Assembly: GCA_964501445.1 (NCBI GenBank)
Contig: CAZCSJ010000027.1
Location: forward strand, 1 to 5,598
Direction of reading: 5' to 3'
Length of the DNA stretch: 5,598 nucleotides
Source: CAZCSJ01 sp964501445
Lineage (GTDB): Bacteria; Patescibacteriota; Minisyncoccia; Sungbacterales; HO2-52-23
Shown here: in pieces, positions 4,085-5,598 of the stretch
Layout of the letters: every line of letters starts with the position of its first letter
How positions within the stretch are numbered: the first letter of the stretch is position 1
Made by a program: the position numbers and the translations under genes
The notes under the pieces: generated by a model
Told to the model about the DNA's origin: nothing
Seen by the model: the letters and a program-made list of their open reading frames with translations, nothing else
Databases searched by the model: none

Positions 4085-5598
4085 ATGACATCGCTTGTGG
4101 CAGTGTCTTCCTTTGTTCTCTTTGCGGCAGCGATTCTCGCGGGCACTTTTCTTTTCCGGCATTTTCGCAAACAAGGCGAGATTGCGCGTGCTCTCGGGAT
4201 AGCGCTTTTTTCTGTTCGCGTACCCCGCGAGTACCCCAAAGAAGGGCAGGAGCAAAAGAAAGAAAAGGAAATGATTGGCGTCATGGAACAGCTCTACTCG
4301 CTCTTTTCCAATTTTCACGCACGTCCCTGGCAGCGTTTCCTCTACGGCGAGCCGTATGTGGCGTTGGAACTTGCGGTGCACCACAAAGGCGAAGAAATTC
4401 ATTTTTATGTAGGCGCTCCGAAGGTCTATGCGCGGATCGTGGAGAAGCACATTCTCGGTCTCTACCCCACCGCGGAGGTAACCAAGGAAAAAGATTACAA
4501 TATTTTCAACCCGCAAGGTGCGGCGGTCGGTTCCTGGGCGCGTCTCAATCGCCACCCCGTGTTGCCGCTCCGGACATACGAGAAACTTGAGGCAGATCCT
4601 CTTGGTGAAATTTTGACCGCGATGTCCAAACTCCGAGAAGAAGGAGAAGGCGCGGCGTTGCAACTCCTCGTCCGTCCGTCCAAAAATAAAAAAATCAAAA
4701 AGGTCGCGGGGAAAGTCGCAGAGGGATTGAAAAAGGGCTTGAACTTTGAGGATGCCTTGAAAAAGGCAAAGATAAATGAATGGTTTGAGGCGGGGAAAGA
4801 AGTTGCCATGGAACTGATGAGCCCCGCAACCCTCTCTCCGGAGCAGATCCGCAAAAAAGAAGAAGAGAAAAAACGCATGCCGTTGACGACACCCTACCAC
4901 GAGGAGCTGGCAAAAACGATCGTGGAGAAAGCCGCGCGCTCTGCGTTCAATGCGAATTTCCGTCTTATGGCATCTGCCCCGTCCGAGGCGCGGGCAACGG
5001 AAATTCTCCACGATATGGAGAGCGCGTTTGTGCAGTTCGGCGCGCCGGATACGAACGAACTTGTCTTTTTCCGCGGCGAGACGAGCCGTCTTGAAAAATT
5101 GATTTTTGATTTTTCCTTTCGTCTCTTCCGGCCGTCGGAAACCATGCATTTGACGACCAATGAACTTTCCTCGCTCTATCACTTCCCGCTCCCGACCACC
5201 CCGGCGCCGCGCGTGAAGTTTTTGAAAGCAAAAGCCGCCGAGCCCCCGGCCGACCTCCCGCGCGAGGGGATTGTCCTTGGCAGGAATAACTACCGCGGGG
5301 AAGAGCACCTTATCCGTATGACACCCGATGACCGCAGGCGGCATCTCTATGTCATCGGGCAGACGGGTACGGGCAAAACCACGTTTTTGCAGTCGCTCAT
5401 CGCGCAGGATATTGCCGCCGGGCAGGGCGTTGCGGTGATTGACCCCCACGGAGATCTGATTGACGACATTCTTGGGATTATTCCCGACAACCGTGCGGAG
5501 GACGTGATTTTGTTTAACCCGGGCGACGTTGCGCGGCCGCTCGGTTTGAATATTTTGGAAATTGATCCGGCGCAACCCCAGCAGAAATCCTTTGTGAT
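4085..5598 (+). CDS. Membrane-anchored VirB4/TraG/HerA-type ATPase, C-terminus outside window
   Basis: 504 codons are visible and the frame is open at the right edge. Residues 3-24 are a membrane helix followed by a basic stretch, so the protein is probably anchored in the inner membrane with a cytoplasmic body. A basic linker (45-63) leads to an N-terminal domain with EPYVALELAVHHKGEEIHFYV (89-109) and VEKHILGLYPTAEV (119-132), like the region preceding the motor in VirB4-type proteins. A charged helical region spans about 200-290. The motor begins near 400 with HLYVIGQTGTGKTTFLQSLI: Walker A at 425-432 (Lys431, Thr432), and AVIDPHGDLID with the Walker B-type strand ending at Asp453. DPHGDL is typical of DUF87/type IV secretion ATPases. 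It probably powers DNA or protein translocation, or pilus-related transport; which of these cannot be decided here. It starts 1 nt after the preceding stop with no Shine-Dalgarno sequence, so it is probably coupled. Confidence 0.85.
   Translation, partial: MTSLVAVSSFVLFAAAILAGTFLFRHFRKQGEIARALGIALFSVRVPREYPKEGQEQKKEKEMIGVMEQLYSLFSNFHARPWQRFLYGEPYVALELAVHHKGEEIHFYVGAPKVYARIVEKHILGLYPTAEVTKEKDYNIFNPQGAAVGSWARLNRHPVLPLRTYEKLEADPLGEILTAMSKLREEGEGAALQLLVRPSKNKKIKKVAGKVAEGLKKGLNFEDALKKAKINEWFEAGKEVAMELMSPATLSPEQIRKKEEEKKRMPLTTPYHEELAKTIVEKAARSAFNANFRLMASAPSEARATEILHDMESAFVQFGAPDTNELVFFRGETSRLEKLIFDFSFRLFRPSETMHLTTNELSSLYHFPLPTTPAPRVKFLKAKAAEPPADLPREGIVLGRNNYRGEEHLIRMTPDDRRRHLYVIGQTGTGKTTFLQSLIAQDIAAGQGVAVIDPHGDLIDDILGIIPDNRAEDVILFNPGDVARPLGLNILEIDPAQPQQKSFV

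Noticed and set aside
4001..5575. Minus-strand open frame of 524 codons antisense to the ATPase gene
   Set aside because: The plus strand here encodes clear Walker A and DPHGD motifs and a membrane anchor. The antisense product is Arg/Phe/His-rich with no recognisable domain, as expected for the mirror of a codon-biased GC-rich gene.

Overview
The window looks like a scaffold fragment from a member of the Candidate Phyla Radiation (Patescibacteria, probably Parcubacteria-like). This is inferred, not proven. The basis is the style of the genes: divergent lipid-carrier glycosyltransferases, a minimal undecaprenol/diacylglycerol kinase, a coiled-coil/proline-linker protein of unknown function, and directly after it a membrane-anchored VirB4/HerA-type ATPase of the kind common in those genomes. 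TGA and TAA both act as stops, so there is no sign of a recoded TGA. No rRNA, tRNA, CRISPR array or transposase gene is visible.

Layout. Positions 1-3048 are a minus-strand cluster, transcribed right to left: a 616-residue GT39-type membrane glycosyltransferase (3048-1198), a 113-nt spacer with two REP-like hairpins, dgkA (1084-707), then, immediately after the dgkA stop, a second GT39-type glycosyltransferase (706 to beyond the left edge). From 3152 a divergent plus-strand gene, probably of the DUF218/YdcF type, has a strong Shine-Dalgarno sequence but is cut by a run of exactly 100 N (3490-3589), an assembly gap. To the right of the gap are a 149-residue unknown protein (3634-4083) and, one base after its stop, the N-terminal 504 residues of the ATPase (4085 to beyond the right edge).

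Functional reading. The minus-strand genes form a coherent lipid-carrier unit: the kinase can make the polyprenyl phosphate that donors of GT39-type enzymes are built on. The plus-strand pair looks like part of a type IV secretion/DNA-translocation-like machine. Because of the gap, linkage between the two halves rests only on scaffolding.

The most unusual content is not a gene. Short palindromic and repeat sequences of several kinds sit inside coding sequence and are read in frame: four places in the 616-residue glycosyltransferase and two in the 149-residue protein, with relatives of one kind also in the spacer before dgkA. Copies differ in ways that preserve base pairing. This recalls the Rickettsia palindromic elements that insert in frame into genes. 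Two genes also have a TATACT -10 box only 7-9 nt before the ATG and no Shine-Dalgarno sequence, which suggests leaderless transcripts.
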